DNA from: Saccharomycopsis fibuligera x Saccharomycopsis cf. fibuligera
Taxonomy: Eukaryota; Ascomycota; Saccharomycetes; Ascoideales; Saccharomycopsidaceae
Direction: 5' to 3'
Length of the DNA: 64,000 nt
Assembly (NCBI GenBank): GCA_001936135.1
Contig: CP012817.1
Coordinates: forward strand, 1,674,001-1,738,000
Below are positions 22,015-32,044 of this stretch, in pieces (position 1 is the stretch's first letter; every line of letters starts with the position of its first letter). The notes below the pieces were generated by a model. The model worked only from the letters and a program-made list of their open reading frames with translations. It did not search any database and was not told where the DNA came from. The translations under genes were made by a program, and so were the position numbers.

Positions 22015-23421
22015 CTATCTCCCACTACGACTAATTATCCCACAGCCCAATATTCTTTGAGTATCACCATAAAGCACCAAGTTTTGGCCTGGAGCTATAG
22101 ATCTACTTTTATTCTTCAAATTCACACGCACTAAGTTCTTATCATTGTCCAACTGTAACTCGTCAACTTCAATTTCTTCCTGTAATGACCGATGCTGCAC
22201 CGTCAATTTCCCATATCTATGCTTCAATACATCAACACTAAGTGGGTTTTTTTCTTCTTCTAGCCCTGCCCAATGCCAATCTTCCACATCAACAACTTGA
22301 CTAAATAAATCCTCATTATCCGTACCTTTCACAATAACTAACTCATTCAGATCATACCGTTTTTCACTAACGAACCAAATCCCCTTGTATCGCTCATCAC
22401 CTTGTGGCATGGAAATTCCAGCCCGCTGGCCAATTGTTGCATGCCAAAGCCCCTGATGTTGACCAAATACTGTCCCATCCTTTGTTATTATGTTACCTGG
22501 GTTTGGATCTATGTACTGGCTTAAAAAATCGCGGAAATTTCCCGTTTGGGAAACAAAACAAAGACCTTGTGAGTCCGGTTTCTCAGCGGTAGGTAAATCA
22601 AGTTTTTTGGCTAATGCTCTAACTTGAGGTTTAGTAATATGGCCCAAAGGAAGCAATAGCTTGGGAAAAATGTGTGACGGCACACTGGAAAGATAGTAGG
22701 ATTGGTCCTTATATGGGTAACTACCTCTTAAAAGATGCAGCTGACCCGTTGGTTGATATGTCATTATTCTTGAATAATGGCCAGTTACCAACCACCATTT
22801 ACCATTACTGTTGTTGGTAGTATTATTGCTAACATTAACAGAAGGAGAAAACTTCTTCTCTAAATGTTCAATCATCTTACCAAATTTGATGTATCGATTA
22901 CAACTGACATCCGGGTTTGGAGTCAATCCCCGCTTATACTGTTCAATCATCGGCATGAAAACGTCAATCCAATATTCTTTTTCAAAACTGACCCTTTCAC
23001 AAGAAATATTAATCATATCACAGACCCGCTGCACTTCATTCCATTCTCGCTCAGTACATTTCAATTTTCCCTCTACTCCAGGTTGATCCCAGTTGGCCAT
23101 ATAGACTCCACGCACTTTATTTTGCGGATATCGTTCAGCAAACATCGCAGCACATAATGAGCTATCAACACCACTAGACATCGCGACAACAATTTCATCC
23201 TGCGGACCAGGCATAGGCTGAACATATCCTGCGGGAGCACTAGCTTTAGCCGCTTCATTTATGGTATCAAGAATGTAGCCTTTGTTTTGCACGTTGATAG
23301 TGCTAAAAAAATTGTGTCGGAGATTAATATGGAGATTGGAGCGCTGCAGACTAGCACCAGCAGCACCAGTCAGTCGCCCAACGACACTAAGTAGTATTGT
23401 TCTTGCTTGCTTAAAAATCAT
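22015..23421 (-). CDS. SLM3: MTU1/SLM3, mitochondrial tRNA-specific 2-thiouridylase
   Basis: A 468-aa MnmA-type enzyme that makes 2-thiouridine at wobble position 34 of mitochondrial tRNA-Lys, -Glu and -Gln. The PP-loop ATP site is MSSGVDSSLCAAMF at about residue 81. The two catalytic Cys are in NPDVSCNRYIKFG and SQGLCFVSQTGNF. The first 80 or so residues are Arg/Ser/Ala-rich, consistent with a mitochondrial presequence (MIFKQARTILLSVVGRL). It is convergent with SNF7 (459 bp, AT-rich, no feature seen). The region upstream of its start is T-rich. Confidence 0.93.
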   Translation of the reverse strand: MIFKQARTILLSVVGRLTGAAGASLQRSNLHINLRHNFFSTINVQNKGYILDTINEAAKASAPAGYVQPMPGPQDEIVVAMSSGVDSSLCAAMFAERYPQNKVRGVYMANWDQPGVEGKLKCTEREWNEVQRVCDMINISCERVSFEKEYWIDVFMPMIEQYKRGLTPNPDVSCNRYIKFGKMIEHLEKKFSPSVNVSNNTTNNSNGKWWLVTGHYSRIMTYQPTGQLHLLRGSYPYKDQSYYLSSVPSHIFPKLLLPLGHITKPQVRALAKKLDLPTAEKPDSQGLCFVSQTGNFRDFLSQYIDPNPGNIITKDGTVFGQHQGLWHATIGQRAGISMPQGDERYKGIWFVSEKRYDLNELVIVKGTDNEDLFSQVVDVEDWHWAGLEEEKNPLSVDVLKHRYGKLTVQHRSLQEEIEVDELQLDNDKNLVRVNLKNKSRSIAPGQNLVLYGDTQRILGCGIISRSGR

Positions 23422-24616
23422 TATTAATTTTGGTTCATTTTTTTTTTTCTTTTTTTTCTTTTTTTGGCGTTTGCTTGCTATGTGTTGAAAGATTTGTCTT
23501 TTATCTTTTTTGAAAATAGGTCAATTGACAGTGTCTTGGTGATTAGTAAAAGAAAACAGAAAATTTCTTTCTTTTCTTTTCTTGATCTCATGCAGAGCAC
23601 TGCAGGATATTCTGCTTGTTTTTTTTTTTTTTTTTTTTTTTTTTTTTCACTGCCAATTTTCGCACCAAGTAGTGATAGGAAAGGTATAACATGCGGTAGC
23701 TGTTTTTTGCTGCGAAAAAAATGGTATTAATTAAGATAACCAATAATATTTTTCCATTCAGACATAAATATTTTGTGCTTAATAATAAAAGCATTCAATG
23801 TACGGGTTCATGATGCCAAAAAATTTTTGTTTTTTGCGTAAGCACAATGGCTGTGCTTTTTTGAGTGTGACATACTATTGTAGCGCATTCCTGGATACAA
23901 TAAATGGTTCTGTATATTTCGAAATTGTGCGAAATATTTTTGGAGAATCTTAGGTACGGAAAAGTTGTAAAGATAAGCCTTGCGCATAAAGGAAAGCAAG
24001 GGGCAGAGGATGTTGAATATACAGTGGTTTTCAGCACACTTTGAACTATAGCAAAAGAAAAAAATTTTTTAAAATGTTTACAACCATGCCAATGACATTA
24101 GCCAAATTGCTTCAGCGTGGATTCGTACATCCGAATTCGCCGGTAAGTAGATGATGTAGTAGAAGTGCACTTTTTGCAAATGAGATAATCGAAGTATACA
24201 CGCTCGTATGGTGAAGCAGATTTTATTTATAAAAACTTTGATAAAATTAAGAAAATCATTTTGGTTCTTAAATACAGCAACTAGAGCAGAATTGCAGACA
24301 CGTTCTTTTTTCAACCAACTAGTTTTAAGGCAACAAATGTGGTTATCGTTGTGTTCGATGGAAATAGTAGTGGATCTAACTATTCGTGATCTTTATTGAT
24401 AAAGTGGTTAACAACTTTTTTGCCTAATCTGACTTCCATTGACTTCATCGCATGCAACAAAGGTGATCCCAATAAATTCTTGTTGTCCATGGCTGACCAT
24501 GGTGAACTATCCACCATAATGGAAACACCATGGAAAAAAAAAAAAAAAAAAAAAAACAGGGAGTCTTGTACACGCTTTACTTACTAAATCTATAGTGACA
24601 AGGAGTAATTTCTCTT

Positions 24617-24656
<40 letters not shown>

Positions 24657-25037
24657 AACGTCATACTTGCAAGCCCATTAGAGCAAGTAGTGACTGTTAT
24701 CTTAAAAGGTCTTTACTAGGCAATATTTAGCACGACAGAACAACTATATACTAGGCCTAAATATAAGCATACCGTGATATAAAGAGGAGAATGTTGCAAG
24801 GGAGCACTTAGAATGTAGAAATGTAAGCATGCGGTACAAGATTATCTTGTGCATTTCACTACATATTTACAAGTACGGCATTTCATGTTTTGGAATTGGA
24901 AATAAAAATTTGAAAAGACACACACGAAAGATCAAAATTGATTATAAATACTTTACTTACCCTTTATTTGCTTTATTTTTATTTTTTATTTTGTTTTCGT
25001 TACTAAAATAAAGGCATTAAAAACACTTGCAACTGAA
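23422..25037. other. Long homopolymer-rich intergenic region
   Basis: About 1.6 kb between the MTU1/SLM3 start and the first AGX1-type gene's stop. It contains T29 at 23619-23647, A23 at 24534-24556 and A37 at 24618-24654. A 23-codon ATG frame at 24074-24142 ends against a perfect splice-donor sequence GTAAGT (24143), but I could not find a convincing second exon. No gene is supported. Confidence 0.5.
24618..24654. repeat. Poly(dA) run, A37
   Basis: The longest pure mononucleotide run noticed in the window, 37 A, following a second A23 run 61 bp upstream. Confidence 0.9.
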
Positions 25038-26183
25038 TTACCATTTGTAACCTAATTGCAATAAAGCATCCTTAATGGCCTCAAAAGCAACCTTTGTATC
25101 TTCTCTCTCGGTTACTGAGACACCCATGTGACCAACTCTAAAGTATTTTGTAGCAATTGGTTGAGCAATACCACCAGCAAACACTACATTGTGCTTGCTA
25201 GTTAACGGGAACAAATCAGCACCAGTGATACCATCAGGGAAATACACTGCTGTCAAGGCATGCGAGCCAGCACCATCCTTACTCACCAATTTTAAACCAA
25301 TTTTTTGCAATTCCGACTTGAACCAGTCACTGTTTTTAACATGCTTGGTAAATCTTTCACTGAGCGGCTTAGCGAGAATTTCATCCAATGAGGTCTTCAA
25401 AGCATTTATCAACTGTACAGATGGAGTAGCAAAATAAGCACCTTTACCAGATTCGTAAGCTTTCATAATTGGGGTCCATCTCTTCAATGAGGCAAAATAA
25501 GTGGAGTCATGGTCTCTGTTTAAGGCAACATCAAGGGCGCGTTTAGAGATGAAGGAAATGGAAAGACCCGGTGGCACACCAATAGCTTTTTGTGAGGCGG
25601 TCAAAGCATAGTCAATCCCCCATTTGTCAAATTCAAGGTCTTCAACGGCAATGGAGCAGACACCATCAACAATAATTAAAGTTTCTGGAGAGACTCTCTT
25701 GACAAGAGCAGCAATCTTTTCAACATCAGCAAGCACTGCAGTAGAGGTATCAACTTGAGTGATAGTGACAAGTTTATATTTTTTCGATTGCAATTGTTGC
25801 TCAATTTTTTCCAATGGGATATTGGCACCTGTTTCTGCTTGCAAAACATCGGTTTTGGCACCATAGGTTTTCAAAGCATCAGCAAATCTGTCACTGAAAA
25901 ACCCAGTAGAAAGCACTAAAGCATCTTCATTTGGCTTGATTAAGTTAGATCCAACAATATCCCAACCAAGCGTACCTGAACCTGAAATGACAAACGGTTG
26001 AGCTTCTGGATCGGTGGATTTGAACAACTTGCGCAAGTTTTGCAACGCTGATTGGAAAATACCAATGAATGGCTGGTGTGTGTGGCTCAAAGAGGAAACG
26101 GCATTAGCTTCCAAAACGGCATCGGATACCTCAATAGAGCCAGGTATCAACAAAAGTGGGTGTTCGTTCTGTTTGTATGGCAT
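25038..26183 (-). CDS. AGX1-type alanine:glyoxylate aminotransferase, copy A
   Basis: A 381-aa class-V PLP aminotransferase. The PLP Lys lies in LTASQKAIGVPPGLS at about residue 200, preceded by the cofactor Asp in LIIVDGVCSIAVED. An N-terminal HPLLLIPGSIEVSD and a C-terminal YFRVGHMGVSVTERED match alanine:glyoxylate aminotransferases, which turn glyoxylate and alanine into glycine and pyruvate. It has no C-terminal SKL-type peroxisomal signal (ends LGYKW) and no obvious presequence, so cytosolic action is likely. It is a tandem direct duplicate of the gene at 26526-27671 (same length, most motifs identical), separated by 342 bp. Confidence 0.88.
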   Translation of the reverse strand: MPYKQNEHPLLLIPGSIEVSDAVLEANAVSSLSHTHQPFIGIFQSALQNLRKLFKSTDPEAQPFVISGSGTLGWDIVGSNLIKPNEDALVLSTGFFSDRFADALKTYGAKTDVLQAETGANIPLEKIEQQLQSKKYKLVTITQVDTSTAVLADVEKIAALVKRVSPETLIIVDGVCSIAVEDLEFDKWGIDYALTASQKAIGVPPGLSISFISKRALDVALNRDHDSTYFASLKRWTPIMKAYESGKGAYFATPSVQLINALKTSLDEILAKPLSERFTKHVKNSDWFKSELQKIGLKLVSKDGAGSHALTAVYFPDGITGADLFPLTSKHNVVFAGGIAQPIATKYFRVGHMGVSVTEREDTKVAFEAIKDALLQLGYKW

Positions 26184-26525
26184 TGTGACGTAGCTAATTT
26201 ATTTTTATAGGGTCTTCATATATAACTTCGCTAACAAATGGTAAACCTACAGTGTTCGAATTTAGACAGTGAGCAGAGAAAGAGTCAAAGTGTAAGTTGA
26301 CAAAAGCGCTTGGAATGACACCAACCAACATTGTGGTTGGGAGCACCGTCTATTCAAATATTCCGGGGTACCGAATACCTCCGCCCGTCCATGCAGAATC
26401 TATCCACCGCAAGGGTATATTATTAAAAGGCAGCGATCACGGTAGTAGGGTACATCATACTAATGTGACTATAGTGTTTTGAAATATATATTATCCGTAT
26501 TTTATATAAATTCACATAGAGATAC

Positions 26526-27671
26526 TCACCATCTGTAGCCCATCTCAAAGAGTACTTGCTTGATTACCTTGAGTGCAATCTCACTGTCGTTTCTGTTCAT
26601 GACGGAAACGCCCATATGGCCCACTCTGAAGTGCTTTTTGGCAATTTTGGGATGCATGCCGAAAGCAAACACTACGCCTTTTTCTTTTACCTTTTGCAAG
26701 AACTGAGCACCATCAATGCCATCGGGAAAATAAGGAGATGTCAAGGCATGGGTACCTACTTCAGGTTTGTTGACTAGTTTAAGGCCAAGGCTTTGTATTT
26801 CACTTTTGAACCAGTCTGAAGTTTTGACATGCTTGTCAAAACGCAAATCCAATGGCCCACTAAGAATTTCATCAAGAGATACATCCAACGCATTAATCAA
26901 CTGCACTGGTGGTGTGGCAAAATAGGCAGGTTTGCCATGTTCAAAAGATCGTTGAACAGGGAACCACCTTTTCAACGACAAGAAACAAGTGGTGTCAGTG
27001 TCGCGACCGAGAGCGGTTTGTAATGCTCTCGCTGAAGCGTAGCAGATACAAAGCCCTGGTGGCACACCAATTGCTTTCTGAGAAGCCGTCAATACAAAAT
27101 CAATATCCCAATTGTCAAACTCAATATTTTCAACTGCAACAGAGCAAACCCCATCTACTATCACTAATGTTTCTGGGGAGACCGTTTTAACAGTTGCAGC
27201 AATCTGTTGTAGGTTATTAACCACGGCGCTAGAAGTGTCAACATGAGTTATTGTAATGATTTTGTACTTCTTGACTTTCAACTGCTTTTTTATTTCATCC
27301 AAATGCACCACATCCCCAAGTTCAGATTCAAGTATATCTGTATGAGCACCATATATTTGCAAACAATCAATGAACTTTTCAGAAAAAAATCCGTTTGACA
27401 AACAAAGAGCGTTTTCTCCAGAGTTAATCAAATTAGTGGCAACAATATCGAACCCCATTGATCCTGACCCAGGTAAGATAAATGGTTGCGCTTGGGGGTC
27501 TGTGCTTCTAAATAGTAGTCTTAATTTACGAAGTGCTGATTGAAATATCAGGGTGAACTTCTCATCAGTGTGGGAAATGGCTGGCATGGCATTGGCCTCA
27601 AGCACAGAATCAGAAAACTCAATGGAACCCGGGACCATCAAAAGCGGGTGTTGTGGTTGTATGTAAGACAT
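26526..27671 (-). CDS. AGX1-type alanine:glyoxylate aminotransferase, copy B
   Basis: A 381-aa paralogue of the adjacent copy A, with the same PLP-Lys motif TASQKAIGVPPGL and Asp motif VIVDGVCSVAVEN. It differs in many surface positions and in substrate-region segments (for example CFLSLKRWFPVQRSFEHG versus YFASLKRWTPIMKAYESG), so the duplication is not recent. It ends in MGYRW, again without a peroxisomal signal. Both copies keep the catalytic residues and appear functional. S. cerevisiae has one AGX1. Whether the two copies differ in substrate or regulation cannot be told here. The 578 bp to the next gene hold no other feature I can support. Confidence 0.87.
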   Translation of the reverse strand: MSYIQPQHPLLMVPGSIEFSDSVLEANAMPAISHTDEKFTLIFQSALRKLRLLFRSTDPQAQPFILPGSGSMGFDIVATNLINSGENALCLSNGFFSEKFIDCLQIYGAHTDILESELGDVVHLDEIKKQLKVKKYKIITITHVDTSSAVVNNLQQIAATVKTVSPETLVIVDGVCSVAVENIEFDNWDIDFVLTASQKAIGVPPGLCICYASARALQTALGRDTDTTCFLSLKRWFPVQRSFEHGKPAYFATPPVQLINALDVSLDEILSGPLDLRFDKHVKTSDWFKSEIQSLGLKLVNKPEVGTHALTSPYFPDGIDGAQFLQKVKEKGVVFAFGMHPKIAKKHFRVGHMGVSVMNRNDSEIALKVIKQVLFEMGYRW

Positions 27672-28249
27672 GGGAGTATTTTGTTATAGTAGAATGGTAG
27701 CAAGTTATAATTAGCTGGCTCAACTCTTCTCTACTTTAGACTTGGGTTGAAGTAAAACAGAATTTTTGCTATGTAAATATTCTTTTGAGAGTATACACAT
27801 CTGTGCCTGTCATTTTGAGGGTTTGACGCATGCACCACATAGAAGGAACTGTCCCCGGGATCGAGTCACAAACACAGTCTCTGCGAAACAGAGTCAAAAG
27901 AAACAGATGAAAGAGACCGAGTCAGAAATTAAGTTCTTTTTCAGCATGCATGAACTTAGGTATATATTATTAATGCCCTTTAATAAGTTTTTTATTTTTA
28001 TTCGAGCAGAATGCACTTTGCTTGACAGAGTGTAATGGTTTTAGTGAAAACATACAGAAAAAGGAGATTTTAGTACTTTTCTCAGTGTGAGGAAGCTTAG
28101 TAGTATGCAACAATATATAGCACTTATAGACAAAGATTGTGAGTAATGCATGTTCTTATTCCAATGGTCTAACTTATATATATATGAATCTGAAAAAGCT
28201 TGAAAAAATAAGTCCAAAATTTATAACCGCTTTCCTTGAACAGCTTGCT

Positions 28250-30253
28250 TCAGTACCTCGTATTACCATCAACACATTTGTAATAACTTTCATAAGTGAA
28301 ACTAGTAGTATAGCAATAATAATCATAACAATCACCTTTCTCGCAAACAGGGTTATAAGGAGAGTCTCTATATGAATAAATACCGTATTGTTGAGCAGTA
28401 GAATTAGAAGCTCCTATTTCTTTAGCCACTTTTGACCAAAATGTTGCGTTCAATGGCGCGTCGCTAGGCCACTTATTTTGTGGATCATAAGCTTCTCTGG
28501 CATCATACAAGTGCTCCCATTTTGGCTCTGCCCCATTGTTACCAAAAGTCTCATTTAGCTTTGTGAAGTAGTTATGCGAATTCATAATGTTAAATGAATT
28601 TTTGTCTACCTCATACCATCTCCAGCCTGGATTATGCTTACTGATTGGTGTCACTGATTGCGAAATCCAGGCAAAATTAACTTCATCGCCGAGTTCTTTA
28701 CCGTCACTGGCGTAAAGCACAGAGAATTGATCTTGATGAGTGTGACCAAAAAAAATACCAGCAATAGTAGATGGCGAGAACCGTTTAATAATTTTTACAT
28801 ACAATCTGGCTGGAATTGGTAATGCATCATAGTCAATGAATGGAATGTGTGCCATGATCCAAACCCTTTGGTTTTTGCGTTCACTTTCCACTAGCTCATC
28901 AACAAGCCATCTGAGTGTACCAAAGGTATCTGGCTCTGTCATATTCCAATATGAGTAATAGTTTTTCTGATAGTAGGTATTAGAGTTTAGGGTAATGACT
29001 TTCAAGTTTTTGTGCTTGGTGGTTACCGAAAACCCACAGTAATGTTTCCGGACTTCCTGAGCAGTATCGGCATCAATCCAATTATTTTCAGTCCATAAAT
29101 GGGCCATCAATTCTGCATTCCATGTATATTTGTTGTTGAAACCAGACGATTCTTGGGCTATTTGTCCATATGGGAAAGTATCATGATTGCCCATGACTGA
29201 GTAAACTGGAATATCTTTAAGCCATTTTTTCATATCCCTAAATACCAATTCTTCTTCCTTGATACTATCTGCGTAGTTTGTGTACTTTAATTCATCATGA
29301 TCTACTAAATCACCAGTGAAAAGGGCAAAATCAAAACTTAGGTTTTGCTTTGCTTGAAAATCAGCTACAGATTTTAACGAGCTGTTGACAAGAATTTCGG
29401 GAGAGTCGCAGGTGTATGCGCCAAAGATAGTTGATGGTTGCCACACTGGTTGATCATGGTTTTCACCACCAGACTTGAATGGATCCACAAGTTTGGAGCC
29501 AAGAACGTACTGTCCTTCATTATTGTAGTAACTGCCACTGTACAAGGAATTGTACGTGCTACTATTTGTATTCCAATTAATTGGCAATTTTTCGCCATTT
29601 TTGTTATGAGGTGTACAGCACATACCATTGTCAGTGCAATTGGCCTCAGCGCCCACAGTATAGTGAAGCTCAAGGTGATGGTCACTGATATGTAAGACAT
29701 TGAAAGTTTCACCTGAATTTTCTGGGGTCACGGTGTTATTCAGTTTTTCGGGCCACCAGCTAGAAATGTCAATATCTATGGTTTCTGGCAAGTCACAAGC
29801 TTTCTTTCTTTTGTAGTAGCAATAATATTCACCATCAATACTGTTCGGGTTCATCAAGGTCAACATGTTGCCAAAATCAGCCCCGGTGGTGGATGAATTC
29901 ACAGTCAAACGGCCATAAGCCATCTCGCAGTTTTCTTTCTTGTCTATATTATTGTCCTTGCACCATTTCGTGAAGATCGTAGGAATAAGATCAAGTCGTT
30001 TAAGGGCTGCCTCTTTGCCAATATTAAGCTCATTAACACAGCGTTGACATTTACTGGTGCTGTTGGAGTTGGTGACTTCGGAGAGCTTCTTCAAATAGCT
30101 TTTAATAAACCTTTTGTCGTTCGACGAAAAATTATTGCAAGTAGCAATATTGGTGCTCTCATAATAGGAGGGGCTAACTGGATGGTCACCAGCAACCGGA
30201 TGAGCTGTCACGATACTCAGTAAAAATAAGAAAAGGATACTTGAAAAAAGCAT
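28250..30253 (-). CDS. Secreted acid sphingomyelinase-like metallophosphoesterase
   Basis: A 667-aa protein with a clear signal peptide (MLFSSILFLFLLSIVTAHP; start at ATG 30253, not the frame-open codon at 30331). A Cys-rich saposin-type domain follows at about residues 40-130 (CQRC, KWC, ENCEMAYG). The calcineurin-like phosphoesterase domain has ISDHHLELHY, FTGDLVDHD, MGNHDTFP, MAHIPF and FGHTHQDQF, giving the Asp/His/Asn metal ligands. Many NxS/T sites suggest N-glycosylation. Acid sphingomyelinases cleave sphingomyelin-type lipids; fungal substrates are poorly known, and inositol phosphosphingolipids or other phosphodiesters are alternatives. No C-terminal GPI signal is apparent. Confidence 0.85.
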   Translation of the reverse strand: MLFSSILFLFLLSIVTAHPVAGDHPVSPSYYESTNIATCNNFSSNDKRFIKSYLKKLSEVTNSNSTSKCQRCVNELNIGKEAALKRLDLIPTIFTKWCKDNNIDKKENCEMAYGRLTVNSSTTGADFGNMLTLMNPNSIDGEYYCYYKRKKACDLPETIDIDISSWWPEKLNNTVTPENSGETFNVLHISDHHLELHYTVGAEANCTDNGMCCTPHNKNGEKLPINWNTNSSTYNSLYSGSYYNNEGQYVLGSKLVDPFKSGGENHDQPVWQPSTIFGAYTCDSPEILVNSSLKSVADFQAKQNLSFDFALFTGDLVDHDELKYTNYADSIKEEELVFRDMKKWLKDIPVYSVMGNHDTFPYGQIAQESSGFNNKYTWNAELMAHLWTENNWIDADTAQEVRKHYCGFSVTTKHKNLKVITLNSNTYYQKNYYSYWNMTEPDTFGTLRWLVDELVESERKNQRVWIMAHIPFIDYDALPIPARLYVKIIKRFSPSTIAGIFFGHTHQDQFSVLYASDGKELGDEVNFAWISQSVTPISKHNPGWRWYEVDKNSFNIMNSHNYFTKLNETFGNNGAEPKWEHLYDAREAYDPQNKWPSDAPLNATFWSKVAKEIGASNSTAQQYGIYSYRDSPYNPVCEKGDCYDYYCYTTSFTYESYYKCVDGNTRY

Positions 30254-31963
30254 CTTTTTTTTTATAAAAAAAAAACTAGAGCTGGGTCTTCTATTACAAT
30301 TTGACAACTGTACATAAAATAGTGACACCAAGTTTCAAGCGTGGTGGTCTGCAAATATATTTATACCAATTGAAATTCAATTTTGTCAACAATCTGCACC
30401 AATGATAAAAAAACAAACGGCTTGATGAACATAAACAAAGACCGTGGTTTCCCTTTTGAGCAATTATAATATGTTCCAGGCTACTGCAAAAAAGCAGCAC
30501 TAAAGCCTTGCGAGGAATAAAGACACAACATGATCATTTATTTGAAATGATAATATAGGCGCCCCTGAGATATGGCGTATAGCTATAGCTTAAACCGACT
30601 TAGCTGCGCATTGCCGCACAATGTTGTATGCTAAGCTATGTCGGTGCTCCTGGGGACGAGGTTTTTGCGCGACCGGCGTTCAGATAAGGAAAGCTGGGTG
30701 TCCACGGGGGCTTCAATGTGACATGCGACTGTCGCCTTTAGTCGCCTGCAACACCGGGAAGCCCCAGCTATTGTGTCCTGTGCTGTGGTGTTCTGATTCG
30801 TCGCCGCTGAATGAGTCAGATATGCAATGCCGTTTCCTGTTCGCAGTTCAACATGAAGTCCCCGATCACAAAGAATACGTCGCTCGACTACCTGATTTAA
30901 AGCTTTCAGGCAAGTGCAATTTGATAATATTTTTAATTTCATAATTAGTAGTGTACGGTGCCAGACATCCTGTATGCATACCTATGGCCGTATGTCTCGA
31001 CCGGCATTTATCAGGCGTATAGTATTTTCTTGCTTAACTATGTCGTGGGAGAAAAATGAAGAAGTTGGTCATGTAATACACTTCAACGTTGATTTAATTC
31101 CCAGTCAGTGAGCTTGCTTGGCTGCTTAAACATTCATAGGGGTAGCTATCTACGCCGCGACGTTGTGTTTCCCATTATCAGCAGTGGCCCTGTGTTTTCA
31201 CATGCGGGTAACCATCCAGTGTGGCTCTCGAAAAATGTTAAAAATAGAATTTTATGTGCGCTATACGGGCGAGAGAATTTGCTACTTCGCCGTAACCTGT
31301 TGATCCTGACCATATCCCAACATGTATTTCTCAAATTGTATATCTGCGTAATTAACCGATCGCTTCCAAAATACTCTTCTTCTCATCGGCCGATTCAAGT
31401 CTTAACATATCCAGTAATTAACATGCGCCTAGGCCTTTTTTTTTCACGCACAATATTGATTATTGACTGTATATAAATGATGGAAAGTTACGGAAAGCTA
31501 AAGTCTCAGGGTTTGTAGTTATTGGATGTAAAAGCCTTGTATTCCAAATATAAGTAAATAATAATAAATATATAATAATATTGGGTTGAACCGTGTATAA
31601 ATAATAATCTGATAGAGTAACACATATTAGCGTTGTGCTATAAATAGTAGTAAATATAAGTTCTATAAGCGTATATTGGTCACAAATTATGGTCATTACG
31701 TGTCTGTATCTCCTCATGTTGTTGCTCTAGAACTCGATGTTCGTCAGCAATTGATCAAAAAATGCTCCACTTGCTTGTTGGTAACGTCCTCAGGAAAACA
31801 TTGCTTATGTATTCTACGCTACAAATCCTCAACGCACCACATAAATTCCTCATCCTGGAATTTGAACTTTTCGACTCCGAGGTGAAGTATGTGTGAGCTT
31901 CTGTAATATATTACTAATACCTACACTGCAGTTTATGATTTAAATTATTTAAGAAAATGTATT
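30254..31963. other. Long gene-poor region upstream of tRNA-Ala
   Basis: About 1.7 kb without a supportable protein gene. The first part (30592-30820) is GC-rich and highly self-complementary and is listed separately. The remainder becomes AT-rich, with a T10 run at 31435-31444. Several ATG frames of 60-120 codons exist on both strands, but they overlap each other and look random. Confidence 0.5.
30592..30820. ncRNA. Candidate structured RNA gene (unassigned, strand unknown)
   Basis: GC-rich island in AT-rich DNA (36 of 60 bases G/C at 30641-30700). Hairpin A pairs 30595-30605 with 30634-30644 (one T:T mismatch) and encloses a perfect 5-bp hairpin (30609-30613 with 30619-30623). Hairpin B pairs 30707-30714 with 30758-30765 perfectly, extended by 30692-30695 with 30766-30769; inside it lie 30718-30720 with 30752-30754, and 30725-30730 with 30740-30745. 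A further stem pairs 30792-30796 with 30816-30820. I compared it by eye with remembered yeast RNase P, RNase MRP, SRP, U1, U2, U5, U6 and telomerase RNA motifs and found no match. The pairing is seen; transcription is inferred. Confidence 0.3.
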
Positions 31964-32036
31964 GGGCGTGTGGCGTAGTTGGTAGCGCGTCTGCCTTGCA
32001 AGCAGAAGGTCACTGGTTCGATTCCTGTCTCGTCCA
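31964..32036 (+). tRNA. tRNA-Ala (anticodon TGC)
   Basis: A 73-nt cloverleaf without intron. Anticodon stem TCTGC/GCAGA flanks the loop CTTGCAA with anticodon TGC at 31997-31999. The D arm (GCGTAGTTGGTAGCGC) and TTCGATT loop give A and B boxes. The mature 5' GGGCGTG and 3' CTCGTCC plus discriminator A match yeast tRNA-Ala. One T:T mismatch is present in the acceptor stem and one in the T stem. A T5 Pol III terminator lies at 32040-32044. Confidence 0.9.
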
Positions 32037-32039
32037 TTA

Positions 32040-32044
32040 TTTTT
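32040..32044 (+). terminator. Pol III terminator of tRNA-Ala
   Basis: Run of five T beginning four bases after the mature 3' end of the tRNA. Confidence 0.7.

Noticed and set aside
24074-24148. Short ATG frame (MFTTMPMTLAKLL...) ending at a GTAAGT donor.
   Set aside because: It could be a first exon, but no branch site and acceptor leading to a coding second exon could be found in either frame.
31300-31320. Stretch resembling the start of 18S rRNA (CTGTTGATCCTGACC).
   Set aside because: Only about 15 bases are similar, and the sequence after it departs from rRNA.
31680-31930. Short reading frames followed by GTATGTGT, TTACTAAT and CAG, a possible mini-intron.
   Set aside because: The frames on both sides show no recognisable protein and the branch site is imperfect. 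I also considered a telomerase-RNA-type 3' end, but found no telomere-repeat template.
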